Assembly (NCBI RefSeq): GCF_016859285.1
Contig: NC_053403.1
Span: forward strand, 25,621,448-25,685,447
Length of the DNA stretch: 64,000 nucleotides
Direction of reading: 5' to 3'
Source: Xiphias gladius
Lineage: Eukaryota > Chordata > Actinopteri > Istiophoriformes > Xiphiidae
A model generated the notes under the pieces. The model ran no database searches. It was given only the letters and a program-made list of their open reading frames with translations, and had not been told where the DNA came from. Below, piece by piece: positions 51,301 to 62,960 of the stretch; the stretch's first letter is position 1; every line of letters starts with the position of its first letter. Both the position numbers and the translations under genes were made by a program.

Positions 51301-54300
51301 TTGATTTTTCATTTCCTGTGGGCGGAGAAAAGTACAGCTCCAACACCAGAATGGAATTTGGGCTGAGAAGAATGTCCCATCCCTAAGAGACCTTCCTGCT
51401 CTGCTGCAGTAAAGATGAGTTGAGGATTTTTATGTAAAATTCTTGCATTAGTGCATCTTGAAGTAGTGTGCAAGGTCAGTTCAGAAACACGTAGGCATGG
51501 AGCTTTTGTAAAAACAGCAGCTGGGTGTTTCGGCAGTTGCTTCTGTTTGAATTAGACATGAGCAGGACTTGGAGTTTGTCCTCCGCACTCGGTACAGCGA
51601 CGGGCTCTACTTGAGACGGGCCTCTTGACTGGCAGAGCTCTTTCTTACAGCACACACTTATGCAACATTAGCTTGGTTGATTTCGAAGAGCTGTAGTCTG
51701 AAGTACAATACTAAGTGCGTCATGTCTGTGGTGGTAGTGGAATTCCTCTGTGTATCGGTGGAGAAGGGAGAGTGGGGGGTCACATGCATGACTGGTCACA
51801 TGTTGGGTTATTTAATGGAAAAGCCGCGGTGAAATTACATTAAATGAGCACAGTTATGTAGGGGAAGCTTCTGCATTTCTCAGGAAAAACAAAAAAAACA
51901 TTTTATATTTTCTGAGGTCTTAGTTGCTGGCCTGACGTCGGCGTGCGCACCGACATTTACCGAACGTCTGCATTTTATTTTGTAATTACAAACTGGTGGG
52001 ATAGAGAAAATCCTGACTTCTAACTAACCTAATTGCTATTAGCAATACGGATGCATGTGGTGTTCAACTGGAACTTGATGCCACTTTAGTTTTTCTCAAT
52101 TTTGACTTATTTTAAAGATGCATTCACTTTCACTGACAACCTCTGAGGCCCTCCTCACCAACAGGTTTTCTGGTGTAGTGGTCACAGTTGGAATTGCAGG
52201 TCATGTAATGCCCACCTAAAATCATTAGACATATGGGTTTATAATTTTTAAAAAATTTTTCTGAGCACCAGCAACACCCAGAAATGACTTTTTTTTTTTT
52301 TTTTTTTTAAATCAGACATTAGCCCATGAGGTTCAGCAAGATTTTTAAAGTAATTTATTTTCATGCCATTTGTGTGTGGGGAGTCAGCAGGAGGTCAGCC
52401 TGCCGAGGGAAGCGCTATAGAGCATATGCTCCATGGGCCGAGAAACGTGAAAGCCTGAAAAACAAATGGCGTGTGCACCAGGGGAGCCAAGTCTCAGAAA
52501 ATAACTCCTGATGATGTCGGGAGTTACGTGGGCTAAGGTTAGGGGGAAATCTGTGCGAGAAACTGGAGGTCTGGAGTTTGAAAGATTTATCAAGCAGGGA
52601 GGGTTAAACAGAAACATGATATTTGTTGCATTATGGGTAGTGTAAGAGCTGTGTTTTTGGAGCGTGACTCATACTCAAGAAATGGCCACTGCATGAGCAA
52701 CCCAAACAATTTTATTTGATGTTAATCTCAAACAGGTGGTTTGGTGCTGATCTTTCTGTTGGCATTTCTTCTCTAGCTGCACAAGCGGACAGTCCACAGT
52801 GTTTACATAATTCAGCCCAAAAAGAAGGATGCGGTCAAGCTCCTGCTGAAACTCCTGGCTCCAGCCAAGTCCCGCACTGCCTCTTTCAAGGTGAGTGAAA
52901 CGACACATACTGTATTCCTGGCTTTGTCTCCAGACTTGACGTCGGCGGTTAACACTGATTTCATCTTCTGCAGAAAGTCCTTTTGAAAGAAATCTCGGAG
53001 CTCTCCAACTACATTGACCGAAGCCAGCTAACAGCATCGTTGGGTGGCTACCTTGTTTACTGTCACGAGAGCTGGGTTGCCTTCATTAAGGTAATTTGTA
53101 CTTGGAAAATATCATCATTCTGTCCACGGCTCTACTCCTTACTGCCTTACAGGAAACCATAAGCCCTTCTGTGAAGATTGAGTGTCTGGCAGCTAAGGCT
53201 GGTTTCATCCTGAAAGTCTAGGGATCTGGCTGAGCGTAAAGAATCACTACATTTCCATCAAAAAAAACATAGTGCTCTTTACACATTTTTTTTTCTTTCT
53301 CTCTAACTTTTAATGTAGGACCTGCTACTAGATTAGCTCCCGTATTAGTGATGGCTGACTGACCAGATGCTATGATTAGCTAGCTAACGGCTTGGTGTTA
53401 ACCACTGTTTAGTGTCTAGATATCAGACCCCAGTCAAAACAGCTCAAGTTTAACCTTTTAATTAGGGATGTGATTATCCTGGATTTCTCGACCTGAAAAT
53501 GTGACCCACGTGATTCATTCAGATCCTTATTAATAAAAGATTTTTTTTTTTTTTGGGGTGGGGGGTTTAAGCTGGAGCTCAACATGCCCATTTCCTTACC
53601 TGCTGCGTAGCCCAGTCGTGCTCGTGCGTCAGTGTTACATCGTCAGTGAACAAGAAAGTGGCCGTTTTGGGTGGGATAAATCGGGTATGTCAAGATTATT
53701 CCTTGTGATAGGTCTGATATGTCATAGATGCAGGTCTGCTTTGACTTTGTAGTTGTTTGATCAGTCAGATGATCACTTATTGTTTTTTTTTTTTTTTTTC
53801 CACTTATCACAGGGTCCATGGTTTACCATGTTGCTTGTTATTTCACTGTTTCTCTGTAGCTAAATTACTTGTTTGCATACTTGAAAAACTTAGCCTGCTA
53901 AGTAAATAAGCTAGCCAGTTGATACCACATGCACTGCTTGGCTGTATGAATGGTTGCTTTTCAAGTCGTCCTTATGTAAAAGGCTATGGCACGTTTTTGT
54001 ATGAATTTCTTGTGAATGGCTAGAGCTGGAAAAACCTTAGAATTCTGTGGGGAAACAGTAGGCTAGTTGTTACTAGCCTACTGTTTTAGGTAATGTTTAC
54101 CTAGCCTTAGCAGCTAAGTAGTGTTTCGTACAAATCCCGACCTGCATCCTCATATTATAATGTATACACTGTGTGTTAACACTATAACACCTTGACCTTG
54201 ATTTTTCTGATCATGACATCTGGGACACCCAGTCCCGTACATGTGTCATGTTCTTGGATGAGACCCAGTGTATATGAAGATCAAGTCAACCAATCTGACC

Positions 54301-55911
54301 AGTTCGGTCTGTGAAACGCATCTGAGTCAGATTCAAAGCAAAACCTCCGAAGTGGTCTTATGATCCACCAGAGGACTTAACACAAAGTAACACTGTCCTT
54401 CTCTCCGCTGCGTGTGTGTGTTTGTGTGTGTGACAGTTATTCTGCTTACGTCTGAAGTAGCCCGCAAATATACTACCTGTTTACCTGCTGTACAATACTA
54501 CAGCCAAAATATTTAATTCCAACTCAAAACTGCCCCTTTGTGATGGAGAGTGTGCTCAGCTCACGCAGTCAGGGCATGCTTTTATTTGTGAATCCATTCA
54601 TGGGATCCACCCACGCGGCCTGCGTCTATTGTTTGTTACCTTGGTGAAGCTTGTGCAACTGCCTTGTGTAATCAGCTGACCTTATTAGCAAGTGAAAGGA
54701 GCCCCTCTTTCCATTAGATTATACATTCACTCAAGTTCAACTGGGGCATTTGACCACAATGACATTATTCATTAACCATGGCAGCCCCCGGCCTATAGGA
54801 GACTTATTTACGCTGCAACTACACAATCTCCACTAGACATACAGTACATTGAGGTTTGGGAGACTGAGCCATTGCTGCAGCTTCTCAGTTAGTCCACCAT
54901 CAGCTTGATTTGATCATCTTGAATTACAGTTAGACAATAAAACATGTTAAGAGTGTAAACTTGGAAATTATGATCCTGTTTACACTGCACTTGGCCCAGC
55001 TCGGTCTTATTATGATGGTGGCATTTTGAAGTGAGCCTGGCTCTGTGCTGCTCCCTGCAGGAGATCGATGCCTTTCTCCAGGAGTTCCTGTCTGTGGTCC
55101 AGCGGCTGCCCTCGAGTATCTCCACCCTGCAGGCTCTGTCCAGGCTGCCGCTGCCCACCACCTTCAGAGAGCTCCGACACTTCTGCTCCACCAACGAGGC
55201 CAGGTTCCAGCAACTCAGGAGGTCAGGCTCACCGCTGCTCTTCTACGCCTGCTATAGGCCAAACCCTGCTTCACTTGGTGATCTGATTGCAATTCTTGAT
55301 TTGTAATGATTTGAGAATCCAAAAATCTGAAATTTGAAATGAAGCTTTCGCTGTCGTCCCCCTGGTTTCAAAGATGTGTAACTGTAGCAAAAAGATCCGT
55401 TTGATATTGTGATTCCTTCTTTTTAAAGGTAAAAATTAAAACTGCAAAATACTAAAATTTCTCAGTTTCTCCGTTTGTTTTGTTTGTTTTGTTCGTTTAT
55501 TTCTAAAAGAAAAGTTGATGACCTGGGTATCAGACTTATTTTTAGTGTTGCTTTTTGCAACAAAATCCCTATTTGCGCAGGACTATTGAGAAGCTCAGGT
55601 AACTTGTAGTAGTTGCTAAGTCACCTGTGTTCAGGTCAGCGGGCATCTCAGTATTATGGAGTCTCTTCTTGTACGAGGAAAGGATTCCTTTCCTGCCTTT
55701 TTTTTTTTTTTTTTTTTTAAGGCATGTGGCCTGAGCCTGAGCAGCTGAGTCTGACGTGTCCTGAAAAGGCTGCTGGTGCCAATTTCGGGCAAACCTTTTT
55801 TTTTTTTTAAATCTTATTTCATCCATCCATAATTGTTGTTTCCTAGTGTGTAATGACAAGTCCAGCCTGTCAGGGCTGTTAGCGTGGCTAGCTGGCTGAC
55901 TTTTGGTTTAA

Positions 55912-55942
<31 letters not shown>

Positions 55943-58900
55943 ATACTAACATGGCATAAACTGAGGATTCAGATACAGATGGCTGGACCCTCACAATGAT
56001 ATCCATGTTTGGATGGTCTTCATCGTAGTGTGATTAGTTTATTATTGGTTTATTGTGAGTTTTATATTTTTTGACATCATTAATTGTTACAGACACAAAG
56101 GAAAGAATACAAACAAAGTGGGTGATTTGGCACTAGCGCTAGATTTAGGTACCAAAATGAACATTTTTGCAGCTATTCCGCAGGAATACCAAGCACCGGT
56201 AACAGGTTACATAAAGGTTACCATGAAACAAAACACTGACCTGTCTTGGCTGATATTTTCCTTTGACCCACTAGACAGTCTCCAAACTAACCTGTATTAA
56301 TATTTCTATGTACTGTTTGTTGTGGTGTGCAGGGAGCTGGGGCTGGATGAGCTGCTGAGGCACTGTGAGAGCGTGGTGGAGAAGCTGCGTTACCCTGAGA
56401 AGGAGCCGTGCTACCAGGCGATGGCTGGCACTGCCCTCTTCACCCACACCTCCTTCGACATGCTCCAGAATCACAGCAGGTACTGCAGGCAGCCAGCTCA
56501 GTCACAGGAGAGAGAACCGCTCTCAAATGCCGTTATCTTAATCGTCTGTAACAACACCTCCCATGCATACCGTACCGCAGTGTGTTGCACAAGAGTGAAA
56601 GCCACAGTGCCAACTTCATGATGAATAGGGTTGTCTGGGCTGAAGAGTGTTTTTGTTAATCTACAGGATCGTACCTGACGGTTTATGGTAATTGGACTCT
56701 CCAGGTCAGATTCGTAAAAATCTGACAATAAAGATTGTCTGTGTATAAAGCCAGAAAAGCATGGAAGAGCATTTACAATGTCCCATTTTAATACGGTGAC
56801 CCGTCTGTTTAACAGGAAGGTCTTAATAAAGACCTTTCATTCTGGATAACTGTTGAGGCATTTTGGGACAAAAGCAACCACCAAATAGCCCATGGTATGT
56901 TGTAATGAACACGGATGTATGGTGTCAGCTATTACGTAAAGGTCCTTTTTGCATTCTGCAGGATAACTGCAGCGGTGGAGAAAGTGGAGCTGCTGTGGCA
57001 GCAGGCCTTTTCTCAGGCCCGTCTGCAGCTGCAGGGCTTCCAGCTGCGAGAGGATGCGCTGCAGGTGAGTCTTTCACTGAGGCTTTCACTCCGAACCTGT
57101 TTGCTTCACTTTATAAACACGCTGTAGTGCACTTGCCCGGTCCTCGTGGTTCATCTGGGCCGGTGTGAAAGACTTCAGTTTAACTCGGAAGCTGACCGTG
57201 ACCCTACCGTGCAGGTGGTCTCTGTTCCGTTGTCTGGTCTGCATCGAAGCTGACTCTGGTGGTCTTCATGGTTTGAAAGCAAAATGGATTTTATTAGATG
57301 TGATTTTTAGCATGGATTCAAGAGTTAAACTATTATTAATTTTTCTAGCCCTGAACTGTCAGTGAAGTGAGCCTGTAAGCAATGTGTTCGAACAGCGTAT
57401 GTATTAATGCAAATCATTTGGTAACCATAGTAACATATGAGCGTCGAGTCGCGAGCGTGTTGACTTTCCCTGATCAATTAGAAAGTGAAAAGAATCAAAA
57501 CAGAGGTGGGTTCTACAGTGCTGAAGCAGTTCCCAAGGGAAACGACGTCTTCTCCTATTTTAACGTTGTGTGGTCATTATTCCTAACTGGAGGTCAAGTT
57601 GCAGTCTTGACTAACAATGCTCGTGATGACTTCTTTCGCATGAGCTCTTCAGAAAAAAACCAGCATGATTTGGACGTTGCTGAGGCTGTAATGTTTATTG
57701 TCCTTGGAAATTTCATTAGGAACTCAAGGGGGTTTTTGCTCGGCAGCACAATTTTGAAATCGGATGGTAGTTATTCAGGTCACTGGGTTCACCACCTTCA
57801 AGTAACAGAATAACCTGTGCAGCCATATAAACTTTTATCAGATACATACATTAAGAATGTCAGCTAGAGGTGCAGCAAGCAAGCAGGGCACTGAGGCACA
57901 GAAGGGAAGGACGTAAAGCATCTTCAGCCCTGGATTTCTTAGGCTTTAAAACTGACCAGGTTCCTGTGAACATCACGTCGGCTTTTATGTCGCGGAGGGT
58001 GGATATTAGAGGGAAAAACCTACATGATCTTATGATGTTGCTGTGACTTGCTAATGTGATTCATTCTTGTGCTTCTCGCCGGATCCTCGTGGATCTTAAC
58101 GCTGCAGTTCTTCCCTTTTTAATAGAGCTGATGACTTTATCAGTATGAGAGTTGTTGGAGACCTTTTTAAAATGTCTCACCACTCTTCTTATGGTAAGAT
58201 AAGTAGCTGTGGTTGAAATGTCAGTCTGCCTCTAATGAATTGAATGTGTTTACTTGTGCTTACAGATCACAGAGCAGATCGAAACTCTTCTTCAAGAGAA
58301 GCTCCAGCCTTACAAAATAGAGATTGCCAAGGATGCTGCAAGGGCAGTGGCGTTGGTGTCACACTTTGAGGCGTCCATTCACACTCCTGCTGTGGTACTT
58401 ACTTAGTTGATGTGATCTGGTTCTTTACTTTGTGCAACATGTAGCCTGTTTTCTTTCACTTTTGTGAGACGTGGTCAAAATGTAATCCCAGTTCTTGTGT
58501 AGTGCAGCCTCAGACAATACTGTGTTTCAGCTTTTTACAGTTTAGATTCTTGGGAGTCCTGGACGAGCCTTTTTCCTGATTACACTAGATATCCAATACC
58601 AGTCACATATCTAGTCTCATCCATACTTGCTTCCTCTCACTAATCATATCAGTCATATTCCCTATGATTTAATTCATGTTAAGTTTTGTTGTCCACGTTG
58701 ATCTTTTAAAGGAAAGAAAAAAAATTACCTCACAATTACCCCTCTCATCTCCCACCTACCAGGCGCTTGTTCGCTGTGCTGAAGACGTGATCCACACGTT
58801 AGCGGAGATCCTGCCGTTCGAGGGTCAGAGCAGGGAGCGCTGGGTTCTGGATCTGGAGAGGCTGAAGGAGAAGCTCCACTCTGCTGCACACTTCATACTC

Positions 58901-61900
58901 CAAACCCTCAGAGCAGTTTCCAACTACCATCACTACTTCAACAAGGCAGGTTCTCTGCTGGAGTCTAGAGATCACCAGTCAACTGCACACAGTAGTCTGA
59001 AGTAGCTGAAAAGATCGGTCGATTAGTTGATTGTCTGTCTGAAATGAATCATATCAACCCTCTCAACTTTTCTATTTAGCTTAAACAAATTTTTTAGGGG
59101 TTGGAATAAGCAGTTTCTGAAGAAAATGTACCATGTGCTCGTATACGCAGAATATTGCAGGTGTAAACACTTTTAACAGGTTCAAATATCTTAAAATATT
59201 AATAGATTGCTCATGAGACATCTTTACTTTAGTTGCTGTGTGGGTTGAAGCACTCAAAGCGGATGAAGTGTAAGCACTGAAAAGAGTTGAGGTGTCAAAT
59301 CGATGCAGGAGTTTCAAGTTTAAGCCTCAGTCGCAGGTAAATTGAAAGCTATGGTCAGTCATAGTTGTCGAGTAAGAACTGAAAGCAGATGAACTGTCGG
59401 TCGAAGGATGAGAGATGAGAGCCTTTTGTTGTTTACAGTAGAGTCAAAACACTGTAGACAGTGTCGGTCGGTCCAGTGAATGTGTGACCTGAAATGTATA
59501 CGCTTCATATCGTGAACCCGTTAACTGCTCCTCTTACAGGCCAACAGCTGGTACAGTCTGGTCCTCTGTGAGAATTTCCTCCAGGAGCTGCTGTCAGGTC
59601 TTCATACAGATGATGTTCCAACACATCGTCAGAAGAGGAGCTGGGGCACGATCCCTGCATGGAGGCACAAACTCTCCGCTTTCCTGAAGAAGAACCCCCC
59701 CCCGCATTTGGAGGAGCTGGTTCATCTGGCTCATCTGTCTAAAGTCATCCCAGACGATGCGGTCCAGCAGGCGGGCAAGCACATGTCTGAGCGGTAAGAG
59801 AGAATTGAGTTTGAAGCCTGTGGCCGTCTCTGTATTAGTCCTAGTCTTCATACAGTAGTTTCTTATGGATGTGTGAAATATTACTACTTGTGGAGGTCTG
59901 TGAATAAATCTGGTCCAGGCTGCCTTTTGTCGCAAGATTCAGCTTTTTTTTTTTTTTTTTTTCACCTTGTTCTAGACGTGTAATGAACCTACTAACATCT
60001 ACAATCACACCTGTACAGTTTACCATGCCATTGGGATCCAACCTTTTGTGTGTAATAAGTGAAGTGCGTCTCTTTAATTTGTGCATATTCATTTCAATGA
60101 GGAATCATACAAATAACAGACGTGTAATTTTTCTCAAAGACGTCAGAATTTGTTCAGTACAGTTAAAAAAGAAGGCGGTGGTGTTGGAGAAAAAGCAGTT
60201 TGAATGTCCTGAAGCTAAAGAAATGTCAGTGCCTGCAGACAAACGCTTGTAAGTGGCGCTATCACCTCATTTTAATTTATGAAGGATGGTAGATCCCTCA
60301 TACGATGCATGACTGAACGAGAGACAGGTGGGCAATAGTGCAAGTACAACATCTATGTTCCTGGCGCCATTGTGTTTAACCTCAACAGGACTCAGCCAGG
60401 CAAAAAAAAAAAAAAATGGAAATATCCAATGATGTCGTATAGACACATTCCTATTCACACCACAACATTTTAGATTGGAAAATTGGCCAGGTAGCATTCT
60501 CAAAAAATAAATTTGTTTGACAACAGTTAACCTTTTTTTTTTTTTTTTTTTTTTAAATTCATCAGGTGCATGACCCTGAGGAAACTTCTAATATCTCCAG
60601 GACCTGTGGATGTGGGTCACCTCCAGCTGGCCTTACAGTGGCAGTATGAGTTGTTGCGGAGCAGCCATGTAACTCCGTCCTCTGCTGACAGTGCTACATA
60701 CAGAACAGCCAAGGATGTTCAGGACAGCCCGTCACAGTCCAACCTCACTAAATGTGAAAGTGGTAAACGAGCAGCACATCTTCTTGGGACATCTCCTTTG
60801 ACTGCTGTTTCTGGGACTGTGTCAGCCGAGGGCAAACCCCCCTCCCTCAGCTCATTCGACTCAAGCTTGGATGGAGCAGGGAGCAGCCAGCTGGAGGCCT
60901 GGGGAGGGAGGGAAGGAGTGGAAGGTCTGTCTAGACTAGCTGAGACCAGGGACTCTATGAGACCTGTCATGAGCCATCCCCAAATCCACGAAGAGAACAT
61001 CTCATGTGTTTCAGATCCCGAGGATCAGAGAGAGCAGTCTGACTTCGGATCTGTGGGAAACTCCTCTAGGGCTAGCATCCATATCATCCCTAAAGTAACC
61101 ACGGATTCCCTCAACTTTGAGATCAAAGTGAAGCGCTCCGCTGCACTACCTAATAATCCTTGGCTTAGCTTGCCGGTAGACGATCTGGAAAACTCATACA
61201 CTGTCACCATCACACACAACCCCACCCCACAGAAGACAGATCACCGCACCAGTGCCAACCACTCCAACAGGTCTCGAGATCAGCCCACGAAGACGGAGTC
61301 GCTGAGCAGCACACAGCCCAGAGGACCACGGAGCAGGGACTGGATACTACATTCACAAAACAGTTTTGAGGATCCTGAATTAAGTCCCATCTGCAACATA
61401 CTCTCCAGCACTATTACAGATGGAAGAGACAAGTCCATCTGCACCACAGAGGGGATTCCTACTCTTCTCTGGGATTCTTATGACCTCCATGACCAGAATC
61501 AGGATGCTGTGGATGGGTAATGCTTCTGCTTGGCCACAGATCTCATTTAATATAATAATATAAAGTATAAAGTGAGTCCAAGTAATTTTTGCTGAACAGC
61601 AGCCCTAGCTCTGGCTAGATAGCTAATTTATCTTTAAGACCCTGGGAACCTACCGTGCACCCACACAGGTGAGTTCACTTATTTTGGCCGATTAGACCTC
61701 TTCTCAGGTCTGTGTGGGGGTGTAAAGACTGTTTGACATTTATCTCGCTCTCCTTCATTGCACCTGTTCGGGTGGGACAAACTGCGCCTTTAATCGTCCT
61801 AATTAGGTCAAGGAATCTGGTGACCTCATGCGCACCCCAGCTAAATTTGACCCACCTTCAACTTAAGTAGAGCTCTAATCGGCCAAAATAACTGGGAAAT

Positions 61901-62960
61901 ACGTGTATGTTGTGCAGGGCCTTTAACTCTGAGTCGATTGAAAACCGTCTCCAGCTGATTCATGTTAAATGTGAACCCTGTAAAATGCTAAAATATGCAC
62001 CTAAAAGCAACATACATAAGATTGGCTACTAGACGGACGCTGAACCTGTGTCCTCACAACTTTTTTTCTCCAGTTTCTGGAAACAGTATCTTTCCTAATC
62101 GAGCGCCATGCACACCGCTTCTGCATTTTGAACACCCTAAAGCTTGACAGGCCTGTCACGCCTTAAAGCTACTGAGCTACAGTCACTGTTCATGGTGGGG
62201 TGTTTTTTAAACAAATGGTCAATTACAAGATAATGGTAACTGCTAAAACGTAGCATGACAGTAGCACAAGTATAGAAGAAAGCAAGTCAGAAACTCTAAA
62301 GTTTGCTAACATAAGTCACCTGAAGCTACTGGTCATAACAGAGCATGTAAGACTGTAGCAGCGAAACCCCTGAGTGTTTTAAGTTTAGCAAGGGTGCATT
62401 TTAATGCTTGACTTTAAACTTTCATCTGTAAGGGAACGAATTTGTTCATTTGAACTTCACAGGAACCACTAGTATGGAAATGTTGTCGAATGTGGATGTC
62501 ACAAGTCTGGGTTTTAGAATTTTGCTATGCATGTACTAGGACACTGGTTGGGCTAAAAGAAATGGCAATTTTCTGTCTTTTTTTTTTTTTTTTCCCCCCC
62601 AGTGTGATCGATAAGGACTGGGATGAGAATGAGCAGGAGGGGTTAAGGGAGGTGGAGAAAATCCTGGGCAGGGCTGATGAAATACTGGAGGTAAGAGATG
62701 CACCATTCGAGCAAGGGGGTGGATGATTGGTGCCATGAAGAGCTGCAACAAGTTAGCATTTTCACATCAGGTCCCCAGCACAAGTCACAACAGCCAAATG
62801 ATGCGTCTTCCTTTCTTACTTGATCTGATCAGTCGGCCGTCTGTCTCTACAGGAAGAAGAAAATGTTCTGGCTCAGGAGGCAGTGCTGGAGGCCCTGCTG
62901 AGGTCGGAGGACAGGCACCATCATTGGCCACCGTGGGACAGTGAGGACCAGCACGGTGTG
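48380..62960 (+). CDS. Rho GEF, PLEKHG4/puratrophin-1-like, N-terminal part
   Basis: Likely activates Rho GTPases; the catalytic DH-PH part would lie downstream. Exons: 48380-48398, 48666-48752, 49119-49242, 49334-49436, 52777-52890, 52974-53090, 55061-55221, 56333-56479, 56962-57064, 58266-58394, 58763-58945, 59540-59793, 60566-61516, 62603-62690, 62853-62960 (continues). All phases join: 896 codons. A CRAL-TRIO (Sec14-like) domain covers residues about 35-190, with PLIVFPVDG and YIDRSQLTASLGGYLVYCH, the latter close to MCF2L/DBS. Spectrin-like helices follow (about 190-510), then a disordered Ser-rich exon (about 514-830) and an acidic LEEEENVLAQEAVLEALL segment. The start at 48380 is the only ATG in frame in exon 1. 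PLEKHG4, PLEKHG4B, KIAA1755 and MCF2L-type are all possible, so no symbol is given. Confidence 0.82.
49616..49638. repeat. Perfect 10-bp inverted repeat
   Basis: GACTGTGGCG and CGCCACAGTC flank a 3-nt ATC loop. This GC-rich stem in AT-rich intron DNA can form a stable hairpin. Confidence 0.8.
49706..50104 (-). other. Unrecognised antisense open frame in GEF intron
   Basis: A 132-codon minus-strand frame opening with TTG rather than ATG. It reads smoothly with protein-like content, for example ADLWVSIPYSPKAFFP and SPYYEFLNPEGFLFSKP, plus an opening HRCFFCIDWE with a C..C pair. A donor-like G|GTGAGA occurs near its 3' end. I do not recognise it. It could be an exon, a piece of a mobile element or chance. 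Confidence 0.25.
52777..53090 (+). CDS. GEF exons 5-6, end of CRAL-TRIO domain
   Basis: Exons 52777-52890 and 52974-53090, both phase 0. The first reads LHKRTVHSVYIIQPKKKDAV, the typical strand and helix after the Sec14 core. The second holds LSNYIDRSQLTASLGG and YCHESWVAF, matching the DBS-type YIDKSQLT..LGG..DYCH..W signature. This block is the strongest evidence for the family. Confidence 0.88.
54053..54086. repeat. Perfect 15-bp inverted repeat with 4-nt loop
   Basis: AAACAGTAGGCTAGT is followed by TGTT and its exact reverse complement. It lies in the GEF intron 53091-55060. No further symmetry extends outside. Confidence 0.9.
55918..55941. repeat. (TTTA)n microsatellite
   Basis: Six or so TTTA units in the GEF intron 55222-56332. 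Nearby T runs lie at 55700-55718 and 55797-55808. Confidence 0.85.
57382..57813 (+). other. Unrecognised 143-codon ORF in GEF intron 9
   Basis: ATG to stop, 432 nt, inside intron 57065-58265. Includes SYFNVVWSLFLTGGQVAVL and DLDVAEAVMFIVLGNFI, hydrophobic enough to be helical. There is no matching family in my memory, and no obvious promoter or splice context. A frame of this length is unusual but possible by chance in a 64-kb window read in six frames. Confidence 0.2.
60566..61516 (+). CDS. GEF exon 13, long Ser/Pro-rich disordered exon
   Basis: A 951-nt exon, phase 2 in and phase 2 out (donor GG|GTAATG at 61517). It starts at CMTLRKLLISPGPVDVGHLQ with a last amphipathic spectrin-like helix, then about 280 residues of low-complexity S, T, P, N, D and E with no domain. 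Its length and composition fit the linker that separates spectrin and DH domains in this GEF family. The acceptor follows a T run of about 22 nt. Confidence 0.85.
61679..61891. mobile_element. MITE-like element with perfect 18-bp inverted ends
   Basis: TTATTTTGGCCGATTAGA at 61679-61696 is exactly reverse-complemented at 61874-61891, enclosing 177 nt with no ORF and an internal CCTAATTAGG palindrome. Size and perfect ends fit a miniature inverted-repeat element. No clear target-site duplication was found and no second copy is in this window. It lies in GEF intron 61517-62602. Confidence 0.6.

Larger units (their letters stand above)
49437..52776. other. 3.3-kb GEF intron 4
   Basis: Holds a short palindrome (49616-49638), an antisense 132-codon open frame (49706-50104), T-rich runs at 50311-50340, 50911-50924 and 52290-52308, and otherwise no recognised gene or repeat. 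Confidence 0.6.
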
